In this document: positions 54,020 to 63,683 of the stretch, one piece after another
Layout of the letters: each line of letters starts with the position of its first letter
Position numbering within the stretch: the stretch's first letter is position 1
Assembly: GCA_016219545.1 (NCBI GenBank)
Contig: JACRMH010000048.1
Location: 1 to 64,000, forward strand
Source: Chloroflexota bacterium
GTDB lineage: Bacteria; Chloroflexota; Anaerolineae; Anaerolineales; Villigracilaceae
Length of the DNA stretch: 64,000 nucleotides
Direction of reading: 5' to 3'
Translations under genes and position numbers: made by a program
The notes under the pieces: generated by a model
Database searches by the model: none
What the model was told of the DNA's origin: nothing
What the model saw: only the letters and a program-made list of their open reading frames with translations

Positions 54020-54090
54020 TTCATTTGCAGCGCGAGAATGTGAAGGTCTCGCGCTGCATAAAAAATCCAAACCAAAGGAAGGATGATGAG

Positions 54091-55032
54091 ATGATGACTA
54101 TGACGTTGGCAATTGATAAGGCAATCGCAAAAGTACCATTTTTGGCAGGTTCAAAGAACATCAAGAAGACCGCGTTAAGCGGCGGCATCACCAACATGAA
54201 CTTTAAAGTTGATGTTGACGGGAGGTCCTATGTGATCCGTCTTGCAGGCGAAGGGACTGAACAATTGGGCATCAAACGCGATGTCGAATATGCAGCCAAT
54301 TACGCGGCGGGACAATTGGGTATTGCGCCTGAGGTGGTCTACTTCATAGAACCTGAAGGATACATCGTTACACGTTTCATTACTGGAAAGGTCATTCCGC
54401 CCGATGTCATCACACAGCCTGATTATCTTGCCCGCGTGGCAAAGAAGCTTCGCCTCTTCCACAGACGCGCCCCCAAATTGAAAGGCGAGTTCAACGTTTT
54501 CCGCCGCGTTGAAATGCTGGAGAAGGTCTCAAGAAAGAACAAGGCCAAGTTCCCGCATGATTGGGACTGGATCGTGCAAAAGACAAAGGAAGTTGAAAAA
54601 GCGCTTGCGAAGGACCCCTACATTCCAACCCCCTGCCATAACGATCTGTTGAATTTGAACTGGCTCGAAGAAGGCGTCGCCGGCGACATTGGCGAGATCC
54701 GCCTGCTGGATTGGGAATATGCCGGCATGGGCGATATCTTCTTTGACCTGGGCAATTTCTCTCATCATCATCGCCTGAACGAAGAACAGGTGGAACGTTT
54801 CCTGTTCGAATATTTTGGCGAAGTGACTGACAAGCAGTACGCCCGCCTGCGCCTGATGTGGCCGATGTCTGAATTACACGAATCCATGTGGGGCACCACC
54901 CAAACCGGCATCTCCAAATTGGAAGAGGATTTTCAGGGCTATGCCGATCTGTGGTTCGCACGCTTCCGCACTCATGTCACTGATTATCGTTGGGAGCAAT
55001 GGTTGAAGGATGCAGGGAAAAAGACCAAATGA
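54091..55032 (+). CDS. Choline/ethanolamine kinase-like phosphotransferase
   Basis: A 313-residue APH-fold kinase. Catalytic loop PCHNDLLNLNW (about residue 183) and metal site LLDWEYAGMGDIFFDLGNF match LicA/choline kinase-like proteins. It would phosphorylate an amino alcohol such as choline, ethanolamine or a related compound with ATP. I begin at ATG 54091; the frame is open to 54025, overlapping nothing. It starts a run of four genes. Confidence 0.87.
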   Translation: MMTMTLAIDKAIAKVPFLAGSKNIKKTALSGGITNMNFKVDVDGRSYVIRLAGEGTEQLGIKRDVEYAANYAAGQLGIAPEVVYFIEPEGYIVTRFITGKVIPPDVITQPDYLARVAKKLRLFHRRAPKLKGEFNVFRRVEMLEKVSRKNKAKFPHDWDWIVQKTKEVEKALAKDPYIPTPCHNDLLNLNWLEEGVAGDIGEIRLLDWEYAGMGDIFFDLGNFSHHHRLNEEQVERFLFEYFGEVTDKQYARLRLMWPMSELHESMWGTTQTGISKLEEDFQGYADLWFARFRTHVTDYRWEQWLKDAGKKTK

Positions 55033-55123
55033 TGAAAGTTAAAGGATGAAGGATGAATAGAAAACTCATCCTTTCTTAGAGATTGATAATTCTAAAAAAG
55101 AAAACCAACACAAGGAGTAACAA

Positions 55124-55999
55124 ATGACTATCGTGAATGCAAAAGAAATCATGGTTGAAGCGCTCAAAGGGAAATATGCTGTTGGCGCGTTCAACGTCAC
55201 CGACCTGCTTCAATTCGAAGCAGTGATCGATGCCGCCATCGAAACGAAATCGCCGGTCATGGTACAGACTTCCGTCAAGCCGTCGCAATTCCTCGGCACC
55301 GATATGATGGTCGCCATCTATCGCACACTCGCAGAAAAAGCCCCTGTGCCGGTGGTACTTCATCTCGATCACTGCACCGACGTTGACTACTGCAAGAAAT
55401 GCGCCGATGCCGGCTACACCAACATCATGATCGACGCTTCCAAGCAGTCCTATGAAGAGAACATCCGCCAGACCAAAGAAGTAGTGGATTACTGCCACAA
55501 GGTCGGCAACATCTCTGTCGAAGGCGAACTTGGAACCGTCGGCGGCGTGGAAGATCAGATCAAGGTCGCGGAAGATGAAGCGCAGCTCGCGAACCCGCAG
55601 CAATCCGTCGAGTTTTGCGAACGCACCGGCGTGGATATTTTCGCGCCTGCCATCGGCACCGCGCACGGTGTCTACAAGACCAAAAATCCCAAGATTGACG
55701 TTGAGCGCATGGCGACCATCAACAAGATGTTGAATGGCAACGGCATCAAGACCCCGCTGGTGGTTCATGGCGGAACGGGTCTGCCCGAAGATACGATCAA
55801 GAAATTGCTCGCGGCGGGCGGCGCAAAGTTCAACGTCTCGACAGAATTGAAGCGCACACTGATCGACGCAAAATGGGAATACATCAACGCCCACCGCGAT
55901 GAATACGACCCCGGCAAGTTGGATAAATTCGTCCGCGATGCAACCAAGAAAGCCGTCATCCACTGGATGCAGTTGGTTGAATCTGTGGGTCACGCGTAA
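55124..55999 (+). CDS. Class II fructose-bisphosphate aldolase-like protein
   Basis: A 291-residue zinc-dependent aldolase. Zn-binding His residues are in LHLDHCTD, GTAHGVY and VVHGGTGLPEDTI. The fold and length match FbaA/KbaY/GatY-type enzymes. Its company (a kinase, an aminotransferase, a phosphatase) suggests it cleaves a phosphorylated intermediate of the local pathway rather than serving glycolysis. CAAGGAG lies before the ATG. Confidence 0.92.
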   Translation: MTIVNAKEIMVEALKGKYAVGAFNVTDLLQFEAVIDAAIETKSPVMVQTSVKPSQFLGTDMMVAIYRTLAEKAPVPVVLHLDHCTDVDYCKKCADAGYTNIMIDASKQSYEENIRQTKEVVDYCHKVGNISVEGELGTVGGVEDQIKVAEDEAQLANPQQSVEFCERTGVDIFAPAIGTAHGVYKTKNPKIDVERMATINKMLNGNGIKTPLVVHGGTGLPEDTIKKLLAAGGAKFNVSTELKRTLIDAKWEYINAHRDEYDPGKLDKFVRDATKKAVIHWMQLVESVGHA

Positions 56000-56016
56000 G
56001 AAGAACAGGAATTAGT

Positions 56017-56049
56017 GATTAGGAATTAGGGAATGCCTAATTCCTAATC
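56017..56049. repeat. Intergenic hairpin GATTAGGAATTAGG
   Basis: A perfect 14-bp stem (56017-56030 with 56036-56049) and a 5-nt loop between the aldolase and aminotransferase genes. No T-run. Confidence 0.55.
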
Positions 56050-56090
56050 TATTTCAAATCATAAACAAAATTTTCAGGAGATATAAAACT

Positions 56091-57197
56091 ATGAAGAAGA
56101 TCGAAGAATATTACGCCCCCTGGGTCAAGGGCATTCCGATGTACATCTCGGATCACATTGAAAAGGCCTGGAGGGATCCGAAACTACATCGCATGATGTC
56201 GAACGAGAATCCGCTTCCCCCATCTGACAAGGTTTTGGATGCGATGTACAAATACGCGAAGATGGCAAACCGCTATCCCGATCAGGGACTCGTTGTCCGC
56301 GGAAAGATCGCGGAAATGAACAATGTAGACGGACCTGGAAACGTAATGATCGGCAACGGCTCCAGCGAAGTGTATGACAATATCTTCCGCATGTTCCTCC
56401 AGCCTGGCGAAGAAGTCATTCAGCACACTCCCTGCTTCGGCATCTACGGGCTGCGCGGAAAATTGCTCGGCGCGAACATGGTCTCTGTGCCGATGATCTA
56501 CAAGGATCATCTCATGCACTACGATCCCGATGCGATCATCAAAGCCATCACAGACAAGACCAAGATCATCGTCGTTGCCAACCCGAACAACCCCACCGGT
56601 AACTACATGGATGCCAAGCACTTCATCACCATCGCTGAGACGGGCATCCCCTTCGTAATCGACGAAGCTTATATGGAATATGCCGGACTTGGCATGTCCC
56701 AGGTTCAGTTGACCAAGAAATACAAGAATGTGCTCATCACCCGCACACTATCCAAGGCTTACGGTCTCGCCGGGATGCGCTTCGGTTACACCATCGCGGA
56801 CAAGGAAGTTATTGACCAGATCGCCGGTTCCCTCCTCCCCTGGAACGTGGGCACCATCCCGATGTGGGCGGCGCTTGCGGCTTTTGAAGATCAGGAAGGG
56901 CTTGCAGAACGCGTCAAATTCAATAATGATGCAGTCTCGTTCATCTCCGAATCATTGAGCGTCATCCCCGGCTTCTACGTCATGCCCTCCAAGGCCAACT
57001 ACATCCTCTTTGATTGCGGCGAAACTGGCAAGACCGGCAAGGAAGTCCTCGCCTTCGCCGAAACTCGCGGGATCATCCTGCGCGGTGAAAGCAAGAAGTA
57101 CGGTAGTGACGGCTGGTTCCGTGTCACCGTCGGCTCGAAAGAAGAGAACGAACTCTTCGTCAACACCGTGCTTGAGTTCTTTGGAATGAAGAAATAG
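56091..57197 (+). CDS. HisC-like class I/II aminotransferase
   Basis: A 368-residue PLP enzyme. NPNNPTGN, DEAYMEYAG, the PLP Lys in TRTLSKAYGLAGMRFGY, and the C-terminal Arg in WFRVTVG mark the histidinol-phosphate aminotransferase family. The other his genes are absent here. In this context it may act on a phosphorylated amino compound, or as a C-P/C-O lyase-like PLP enzyme. Good AGGAG before the ATG. Confidence 0.9.
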   Translation: MKKIEEYYAPWVKGIPMYISDHIEKAWRDPKLHRMMSNENPLPPSDKVLDAMYKYAKMANRYPDQGLVVRGKIAEMNNVDGPGNVMIGNGSSEVYDNIFRMFLQPGEEVIQHTPCFGIYGLRGKLLGANMVSVPMIYKDHLMHYDPDAIIKAITDKTKIIVVANPNNPTGNYMDAKHFITIAETGIPFVIDEAYMEYAGLGMSQVQLTKKYKNVLITRTLSKAYGLAGMRFGYTIADKEVIDQIAGSLLPWNVGTIPMWAALAAFEDQEGLAERVKFNNDAVSFISESLSVIPGFYVMPSKANYILFDCGETGKTGKEVLAFAETRGIILRGESKKYGSDGWFRVTVGSKEENELFVNTVLEFFGMKK

Positions 57198-57204
57198 AGT
57201 AATG

Positions 57205-57238
57205 AGACCTGACAGGTTTAAAAAAACCTGTCAGGTCT
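57205..57238 (+). repeat. AGACCTGACAGGTTT hairpin, copy 2
   Basis: The same 15-bp arms as at 50623-50657, with an AAAA loop, 8 nt after the aminotransferase stop and 20 nt before the HAD ATG. TTTT follows, so it could act as a terminator or as a leader structure. Confidence 0.65.
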
Positions 57239-57257
57239 TTTATATATGGAGGAAACT

Positions 57258-58016
57258 ATGTCCAAAATAAAAGCGGCTTTCTTTGACCAGGACGGCGTGA
57301 TCATTGATACCGAGCGCGATGGTCACCGCGTATCGTTCAACATGACCTTCAAGGAATTCGGCTTCACTGACGAATGGAGCGTGGAGTATTATCACGAACT
57401 GCTCCAGATCGCGGGCGGCAAGGAACGCATGAAGCATCATTGGAAGACCAAGGGTTTTTCCAAGCCGTTGACCGAAGAGGAAATTGATAACCTCGTCAAG
57501 GAAATGCACAAGCGCAAGACCGCGCTCTTTGTGGAATTGATTTCAACGGGCAAACTTCCCCTACGCCCGGGTATTCACCGTTTCATGAAGGAACTCATGG
57601 ATGCGGGCATTAAGATCGGGGTCTGCACTACATCCAATGAACAGGCCGCGAAAGCTATTACCGAGAAGATACTGACCGACATCAAATTTGATATCGTACT
57701 TGCCGGAGATGTGGTCAAGAACAAGAAGCCTGATCCCGAAATCTACAATCTCGCTCTCTCCAAACTTGGTCTGTCATCCGACGAAGCCTTTGTGGTGGAA
57801 GATTCAAAGAACGGCGTGAAAGCCTCCAAGGCAGCGGGACTTAAAACCATTGTCACATTCAATGGGTATACCGAAGAAGAAGATATCGAACCGGGCGATG
57901 TGATCGTCTCCTGCCTCGGCGACCCCAATGGCGAGAAGGCAAGGATGCGCAAAGGCGGCATCAAGGACTTTGATGGCGTTGTCCATGCAAAACAGTTGAT
58001 CGAGTTGTTCGGATAG
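57258..58016 (+). CDS. HAD-superfamily phosphatase (phosphonatase/PGM-like)
   Basis: A 252-residue HAD hydrolase: nucleophile motif FFDQDGVIIDTE, motif II CTTSNEQ, motif III Lys in KNKKPDPE and motif IV VVEDSKNG. A helical cap lies at about 20-90. Substrate type (phosphosugar or phospho-amino alcohol) is not deducible. I choose ATG 57258, with GGAGG 5 nt upstream, over ATG 57246. It ends the run that begins with the choline-kinase-like gene. Confidence 0.9.
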   Translation: MSKIKAAFFDQDGVIIDTERDGHRVSFNMTFKEFGFTDEWSVEYYHELLQIAGGKERMKHHWKTKGFSKPLTEEEIDNLVKEMHKRKTALFVELISTGKLPLRPGIHRFMKELMDAGIKIGVCTTSNEQAAKAITEKILTDIKFDIVLAGDVVKNKKPDPEIYNLALSKLGLSSDEAFVVEDSKNGVKASKAAGLKTIVTFNGYTEEEDIEPGDVIVSCLGDPNGEKARMRKGGIKDFDGVVHAKQLIELFG

Positions 58017-58145
58017 AACGGTTGAAAGTTGAAGGTCGAAAGTTAAAGGATGCGGTCTACACCGTATCCTTTTTATTTGGTCATTGCACATGCAGCGCAA
58101 CAAATATATACTCAAAGAAACAACCAAAATAAGAGATTGAAAATA

Positions 58146-58583
58146 ATGACATCCATTCAAGAATTGATTCCCGTATTACAGATTTCCATCGGACCCGTGA
58201 TCCTCATTTCAGGTGTGGGATTGCTCCTCTTGAGCATGACCAATCGACTGTCACGTGTGATCGAGCGGGCGCGGACCCTGCTTGCTTTGTCTGATTCAGT
58301 TTCAGTTCAAGCCCGTGACCGCATCCTCGCCCAAATTGACATCCTCTGGGTACAGGCGCGTCTCATCCGTGTGTCCATTTTGCTGGGTTCCACCAGCGTC
58401 TTGTTCGCGGCTTTTCTAATCATCGCGCTGTTCGTTACGGCTCTCTTCAAAATCGAGGATGCCTGGCTGATCAGTATTTTATTTGTTACCTGTCTGCTTT
58501 CGCTGATCGGCTCGTTAATCACATTTATCATAGACATCAATCGTTCTCTGATTGCCTTCAAGGTTGAGTTGTACGGACGCTAA
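58146..58583 (+). CDS. DUF2721 membrane protein
   Basis: A 145-residue protein with three membrane helices and the DUF2721 pattern (PVILISGVGLLLLSMTNRLSRVIERAR, then two helices and a short C-terminus). Function unknown. The start at 58146 agrees with the family; earlier starts run through the intergenic palindrome. Confidence 0.85.
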   Translation: MTSIQELIPVLQISIGPVILISGVGLLLLSMTNRLSRVIERARTLLALSDSVSVQARDRILAQIDILWVQARLIRVSILLGSTSVLFAAFLIIALFVTALFKIEDAWLISILFVTCLLSLIGSLITFIIDINRSLIAFKVELYGR

Positions 58584-58627
58584 GACCAGTGCCAATGATG
58601 TATTTTCCGCAATGGTAAAATCATTGC

Positions 58628-59971
58628 ATGACTGAGATCACCATCATCGGCGGCGGACTGGCTGGCAGTGAAGCCGCATGGCAGGTTGCCCAAAATGGAT
58701 TCAAGGTAAAACTCTATGAAATGCGGCCATTCGTTTCAACAGGCGCGCACCTTGGTGGCGACCTTGCTGAATTGGTTTGCTCAAACTCGCTTGGTTCAAA
58801 TTTACCTGACCGCGCGTCCGGTGTCTTGAAAAATGAACTCAGGCATTTGAAATCCATGCTTTTGGATTGTGCTGAAGCATCTGCGCTCCCCGCAGGCGCA
58901 GCGTTGGCAGTTGACCGCGAAGCCTTCGCGCGCATGGTCACCGGGAAAATAGAGAGCCACCCAAACATTGAAGTGATCCGCGCAGAGATGACGGAGATTC
59001 CGGAAACGCCTGCCATCATTGCCAGCGGACCACTCACCTCGGAAAGCCTGAGCCGATCCATAGCAAAACTCAGCGGCGCAGATCATCTTTTTTTCTTCGA
59101 TGCCATTGCGCCCATAGTTCACGTCGAATCCATCAACATGGATATTGCCTTCCGCGCTTCACGCTATGGCAAAGGTGAACAGGATGCAGGTGATTACATT
59201 AATTGTCCATTCTCAAAAGATGAATACTATAACTTCGTCAACGCGTTGCAAAGCGCGGAGAGGATCGAACTGCATTCTTTTGAAGAGGCGATCTGCAGCG
59301 GCGTGAAAGCCGGGCAATTCTTTGAAGGATGCCTTCCGGTTGAGATCATAGCCGAACGTGGCGTTGAGTCACTGGCTTACGGTCCCATGCGGCCGATCGG
59401 TCTGCGCGACCCGCGAACTGGCAGAGGCTCTTATGCGGTGGTTCAACTCCGTCAGGATAACCTTGCGGGCAGCTTGTACAACCTCGTCGGCTTCCAAACT
59501 AATTTAAAATTCCCCGAACAAAAAAGGGTCCTGCGCATGATCCCTGGTTTGGAAAATGCCGAGTTCGAACGTTACGGACAAATGCACCGCAACACATTCA
59601 TTGCTTCGCCAAAACTTTTGCGCCCCACGCTTCAACACATCACCCGCGACGATCTTTTCTTCGCAGGCCAGATCACGGGCGTTGAGGGCTACATGGGCAA
59701 CATTGCCACAGGCTTGCTGGCGGGCATCAACACGGCGCGATTGCTACAACACAAACCTCTCATCACGCTTCCGCAGGAAACCATGCTCGGCGCGCTTTGT
59801 CATTACATCACCCACGCCGACTTAAAAGATTTCCAGCCTATGAAAGCCAACTTCGGAATTCTGCCGCCGCTCGAACTTAATAAAAGAATTGGCAAACGAG
59901 AACGCGGCCAATTGTATGCAGATAGAGCGGCAAAGGAACTGCAAGAGGCTTGGGATAAATTAGATGACTAA
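58628..59971 (+). CDS. trmFO: tRNA (uracil-5-)-methyltransferase TrmFO
   Basis: A 447-residue folate- and FAD-dependent enzyme that makes m5U54 in tRNA, using methylene-THF. Motifs: [26 protein letters not shown] with the catalytic Cys region, [12 protein letters not shown] and [17 protein letters not shown]. Length is normal. The -10-like TAAAAT ends 6 nt before the ATG, so the transcript could be leaderless. The next gene overlaps by 8 nt. Confidence 0.95.
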   Translation: MTEITIIGGGLAGSEAAWQVAQNGFKVKLYEMRPFVSTGAHLGGDLAELVCSNSLGSNLPDRASGVLKNELRHLKSMLLDCAEASALPAGAALAVDREAFARMVTGKIESHPNIEVIRAEMTEIPETPAIIASGPLTSESLSRSIAKLSGADHLFFFDAIAPIVHVESINMDIAFRASRYGKGEQDAGDYINCPFSKDEYYNFVNALQSAERIELHSFEEAICSGVKAGQFFEGCLPVEIIAERGVESLAYGPMRPIGLRDPRTGRGSYAVVQLRQDNLAGSLYNLVGFQTNLKFPEQKRVLRMIPGLENAEFERYGQMHRNTFIASPKLLRPTLQHITRDDLFFAGQITGVEGYMGNIATGLLAGINTARLLQHKPLITLPQETMLGALCHYITHADLKDFQPMKANFGILPPLELNKRIGKRERGQLYADRAAKELQEAWDKLDD

Positions 59972-60908
59972 AAAAGCAGTATCCATTTACCTGATGGTGA
60001 TCGCCGCTTTATTGACTCTGGTCATCATCTGGTACATCGCATCTTTTCTGACGCAGGAAACTGATTCTGTTCCAACAGACCTTCCCAACACTGTAACAGT
60101 TTCGCCCACGCCCTTGGCCTTCGACGGTTCGCGCGCGTATGCCGACGTGCAGGCGCAAGTCGCATTCGGGGCGAGAACGCCCGGGTCTGAGGGACATGCC
60201 AAAGTCCGCGAATGGATGCGCACAGAATTGGAATCAGCCAGCTGGACCGTCCAAGTCCAACAGACAGAGCGCATGGGACATCCCATCTACAACATCATCG
60301 CCAAAAGAAATGACAGCCCGCCGCAGATCATTCTCGGCGCACATTATGACACGCGCTTCTTTGCAGATAACGATCCCGATGTTTCAAAACGCACTGAGCC
60401 TGTCATCGGCGCAAATGACGGGGCTTCAGGCGTAGCTGTTCTAATGGAACTCGCGCGCACCCTGCCAAAAGAGACAACTCCCGTCTGGTTGGTGTTTTTC
60501 GATACCGAAGATCAGGGACGCATCGAAGGCTGGGATTGGATCTTAGGTTCACGCGCTTTCGCTGAAGAAATAAAGATCGCGCCGCGGGCAGTTGTCATTG
60601 TGGATATGATCGGCGATGCGAATTTGAACATCCATCTCGAAAGGAATTCAAATATTCCCATCCGCACCGAGATCTGGTCAACTGCTGAAAAATTAGGGTA
60701 TGGCAACGTGTTCATCAACGAAGAAAAATACAGCATGGAGGATGACCACACTCCTTTCCTCGAAGCAGGCATTCCCGCCGTGGACATCATTGATTTTGAT
60801 TATCCCTACTGGCACACCACACAAGACACAGCTGATAAAGTCTCAGCTGAAAGTTTGCAAGCTGTTGGAGAGACCTTGTGGAATTGGATCGTAAATCAAA
60901 CTCATTAA
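59964..60908 (+). CDS. M28-family metallopeptidase (glutaminyl cyclase-like)
   Basis: A 314-residue protein with an N-terminal signal anchor (about 7-29) and an M28 catalytic domain: [33 protein letters not shown], and the His of [13 protein letters not shown]. It probably cleaves aminoacyl residues or cyclises N-terminal Gln outside the membrane. Its ATG is inside the end of trmFO. Confidence 0.87.
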   Translation: MTKKAVSIYLMVIAALLTLVIIWYIASFLTQETDSVPTDLPNTVTVSPTPLAFDGSRAYADVQAQVAFGARTPGSEGHAKVREWMRTELESASWTVQVQQTERMGHPIYNIIAKRNDSPPQIILGAHYDTRFFADNDPDVSKRTEPVIGANDGASGVAVLMELARTLPKETTPVWLVFFDTEDQGRIEGWDWILGSRAFAEEIKIAPRAVVIVDMIGDANLNIHLERNSNIPIRTEIWSTAEKLGYGNVFINEEKYSMEDDHTPFLEAGIPAVDIIDFDYPYWHTTQDTADKVSAESLQAVGETLWNWIVNQTH

Positions 60909-60910
60909 AA

Positions 60911-61028
60911 TGTCGTTACGAGGAGCGACAGCGGCGAAGCAATCTCCACCTAACAGGAAGTTGCTCACCGCACTGGCGTACCGCGCAAGTGTCGTCGGGA
61001 ATATCAAACGCCCTCCTCGCAACGACAT
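60911..61028. repeat. CGTCATTGCGAGG-type palindromic repeat, copy 3
   Basis: Starts TGTCGTTACGAGGAGCGAC and ends CTCCTCGCAACGACAT; GCGAAGCAATCTCC lies inside. It also contains TTGCTCACCGCACTGGCG, a complement of part of copy 1 (CGCCAGTGCGGTGAGCAA), so copies 1 and 3 share an internal module in opposite orientation. Confidence 0.7.
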
Positions 61029-61075
61029 ACTAAATGATATGTTCAAAAAACTAAACACAGCGTAAACTTACATTC

Positions 61076-62350
61076 ATGGCATTACAGGATTCACTTACAA
61101 AAATACGCACCCCCTGGGTGGAACGCATCTCGCGTGAATTGGCGAGCGGTGAGGGCGTGCGCGTTGGCTTTGCGGAACAGCTCAACCGCTTTTATGAAAT
61201 GCTCGAACAAGCCGTAATGACAGGCGAAACCGCCTGGCTTGATCCCATTCTTTATGATTGGGGACATTCCCCCACCGAAACAAATTTAGATGAAGCTAAT
61301 TATTATGTTTCCTTTGTCATGAACCGCATGGTGGCGCAGACCATAGATGTGGCGCGCGAACACTTGAACGAAAAAGAGTCATTGGAGCTTCTCGCGGCGG
61401 TCATCCCCATTTTGACACACAGCTTAAGCGTGGTCGTCCGCTACGAAATGGAAACACGCGTGGCGCACATCTCCAGCGAGCTTGGCAAGACGCAGGAAAA
61501 ACTTCAACAACTCGACCATAAAAAATCAAACTTCATTTCAGTAGCAGCACACGAACTCAAGACCCCGCTCACCCTCATCGAAGGCTACACAGAGATGATG
61601 GCGGACGCCGTCGAGAAATCAAAAGATTCAGGCATCCAGGTTTTACTGGATGGCGTCGGCACCGGCATCCTGCGTCTGCGTCACATCATTGACGACATGA
61701 TAGATGTCTCAATGATAGACAACAACCTGCTTTCGCTAAACTTCCAGCCGCTATGGATCACACACCTGCTCGACCTGTTAAAAAATGATCTCGCCAAAAC
61801 TGTACGGGGACGAAATCAAACATTCATCATCAACTCATTTGACGGAGACAACCTGATGATCTACGGCGACTCAGAGCGCATTTATCAGGCCTTGTACAAT
61901 GTAACAACCAATGCGATCAAATACACACCCGATAAAGGCACGATCACCATTAACGGACGCCTGCTGCCCGGCTTCGTTGAGATCATCATCGCTGACACAG
62001 GCATCGGCATCTCAGTGGAGCATCAGTCCACCATCTTTGAGAAGTTCGGTCAACTCGGCAGGACAGAATTACACTCCAGCGGCAAGACAAAATTCAAAGG
62101 CGGCGGACCCGGTCTTGGCTTGCCCATCACACGCGGAATTATCGAAGCGCATGGTGGTACGATATGGGTTGAGTCGGAAGGGTATGACGAAGTAAAATTG
62201 AACGGCACAACCTTTCACATCCTCCTGCCTACACGCACGCAAGCGAGCGATCCCCGCGTCGCAAAGCTATTCGATCAATTTGAGACTATAAACCCAGAGA
62301 CGGAAACCAGTGGCAAAGAAAATCCCCCAACCAACAATCCCACCGCGTGA
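61076..62350 (+). CDS. Soluble sensor histidine kinase
   Basis: A 424-residue cytoplasmic kinase without membrane helices. A helical sensor region (about 1-145) is followed by a short coiled coil, HisKA (phospho-His in SVAAHELKTPLTLIEGY, about residue 162) and HATPase (NVTTNAIKYTPDKG, IADTGIGIS, GPGLGLPI). No response regulator is adjacent. The last 41 nt overlap hflX. Confidence 0.9.
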   Translation: MALQDSLTKIRTPWVERISRELASGEGVRVGFAEQLNRFYEMLEQAVMTGETAWLDPILYDWGHSPTETNLDEANYYVSFVMNRMVAQTIDVAREHLNEKESLELLAAVIPILTHSLSVVVRYEMETRVAHISSELGKTQEKLQQLDHKKSNFISVAAHELKTPLTLIEGYTEMMADAVEKSKDSGIQVLLDGVGTGILRLRHIIDDMIDVSMIDNNLLSLNFQPLWITHLLDLLKNDLAKTVRGRNQTFIINSFDGDNLMIYGDSERIYQALYNVTTNAIKYTPDKGTITINGRLLPGFVEIIIADTGIGISVEHQSTIFEKFGQLGRTELHSSGKTKFKGGGPGLGLPITRGIIEAHGGTIWVESEGYDEVKLNGTTFHILLPTRTQASDPRVAKLFDQFETINPETETSGKENPPTNNPTA

Positions 62351-63683
62351 ACGCGCTTTTCTTGTCGGCGTGGAATTACGTGAAAAGAAACAACTCCTCA
62401 CACTGAATGATTCATTGGCAGAACTTGCCCTGCTGGCAGATACCGCCGGTGTGGACGTAGTCGGCGAGCTTACCCAAAAACTTGACCGCCCGCATGTGGT
62501 CACCTATATCGGCCCCGGCAAGGTGGAGGAACTCAAAGCCTTATCCGAAGAGACACTTGCAGATGTGATCATCTTCGATGATGAACTTTCTCCGCGCCAC
62601 CAACGCGAATTAGAAAAAGCGCTCAGCCCCAACATCCGCGTGCTTGACCGCACCGCTCTCATCCTTGATATTTTTGCTCAGCACGCCCGCACCAGTGAAG
62701 GCATGTTACAGGTCGAACTCGCACAATACGAATACAACCTGCCGCGCCTTACCCGCGCGTGGACTCACCTTGAACGTCAGGCTGGTGGCGGCGGTGGACG
62801 AGCCGGTTCCACTGGCGGTGTAGGCTTGCGCGGTCCCGGTGAAACCCAGCTTGAAGTGGACAAACGCGCCATCCGCACGCGCATCACACACATCAAGCGC
62901 GAATTGGAAAAAGTGGAAGCGCACCGCACAAGATACCGCGCCCAACGTAAACGCTCGCGCATTCCAACGGTTGCAATTGTCGGCTACACAAACGCCGGCA
63001 AGTCTACGTTATTGAATCGACTCGCTAAATCGGAAGTGCTCGTCGCGAATCAACTTTTCGCGACATTAGATCCAACCACCCGCCGCGTGCAACTTCCTGG
63101 TGATGACCTCGCACTCATCACAGACACAGTTGGCTTCATCCAAAAACTTCCCACCTCCTTGATCGCAGCCTTCCATGCCACATTGGAAGAGATCGCAGAT
63201 GCAGACCTGCTTTTGCATGTGGTGGATATTTCGCATCCAAACGCGCTCAATCAATTTCAAGCAGTGCAGGAAACTTTGGAGGAAATTGACGCGAGTCACA
63301 TCCCCATGATCACGGCTCTCAATAAAGCCGACCTGCTCCGAAACCCTGAAAACGCACGCGAGATTTTAAAGTCTTTTCCAAAATCAGTTTCCATCTCTGC
63401 ACTGGCCGGCACTGGGATCACCGATCTCTTACAGTTGATGAGAGAAGAGTTATTCGAATCATTCTCTCCCGTTCACGTGCGACTTCCTTATAAACAGGGC
63501 GCTTTGATCTCCCTCTTTCACGAACTGGGACAAGTCGAACGCGTGGAACATGAGCGCGGAGGCGTGGTAATGCAGGGACGAATCCCCGGCAGACTCCTTG
63601 CACAATACGCACCGTGGCACATCACACAAAGTCAGACCGAACGAATCACAGGTGATGAAGATGATAATTTGGAGGAAGAATGA
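62310..63683 (+). CDS. hflX: Ribosome-associated GTPase HflX
   Basis: A 457-residue GTPase that splits stalled ribosomes in homologous systems. The N-terminal HflX domain has TYIGPGKVEEL and GLRGPGETQLEVDKR; the G domain has GYTNAGKST (G1), DTVGFI (G3) and NKAD (G4). The start is GTG 62310, 41 nt inside the kinase gene; homology begins right after it (PPRERAFLVGV). The next gene overlaps its stop by 4 nt. Confidence 0.95.
   Translation: MAKKIPQPTIPPRERAFLVGVELREKKQLLTLNDSLAELALLADTAGVDVVGELTQKLDRPHVVTYIGPGKVEELKALSEETLADVIIFDDELSPRHQRELEKALSPNIRVLDRTALILDIFAQHARTSEGMLQVELAQYEYNLPRLTRAWTHLERQAGGGGGRAGSTGGVGLRGPGETQLEVDKRAIRTRITHIKRELEKVEAHRTRYRAQRKRSRIPTVAIVGYTNAGKSTLLNRLAKSEVLVANQLFATLDPTTRRVQLPGDDLALITDTVGFIQKLPTSLIAAFHATLEEIADADLLLHVVDISHPNALNQFQAVQETLEEIDASHIPMITALNKADLLRNPENAREILKSFPKSVSISALAGTGITDLLQLMREELFESFSPVHVRLPYKQGALISLFHELGQVERVEHERGGVVMQGRIPGRLLAQYAPWHITQSQTERITGDEDDNLEEE

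Noticed and set aside
54091..58016. A histidine biosynthesis operon, because of the HisC-like gene
   Set aside because: No other his gene is nearby; the neighbours are a kinase, an aldolase and a HAD phosphatase.
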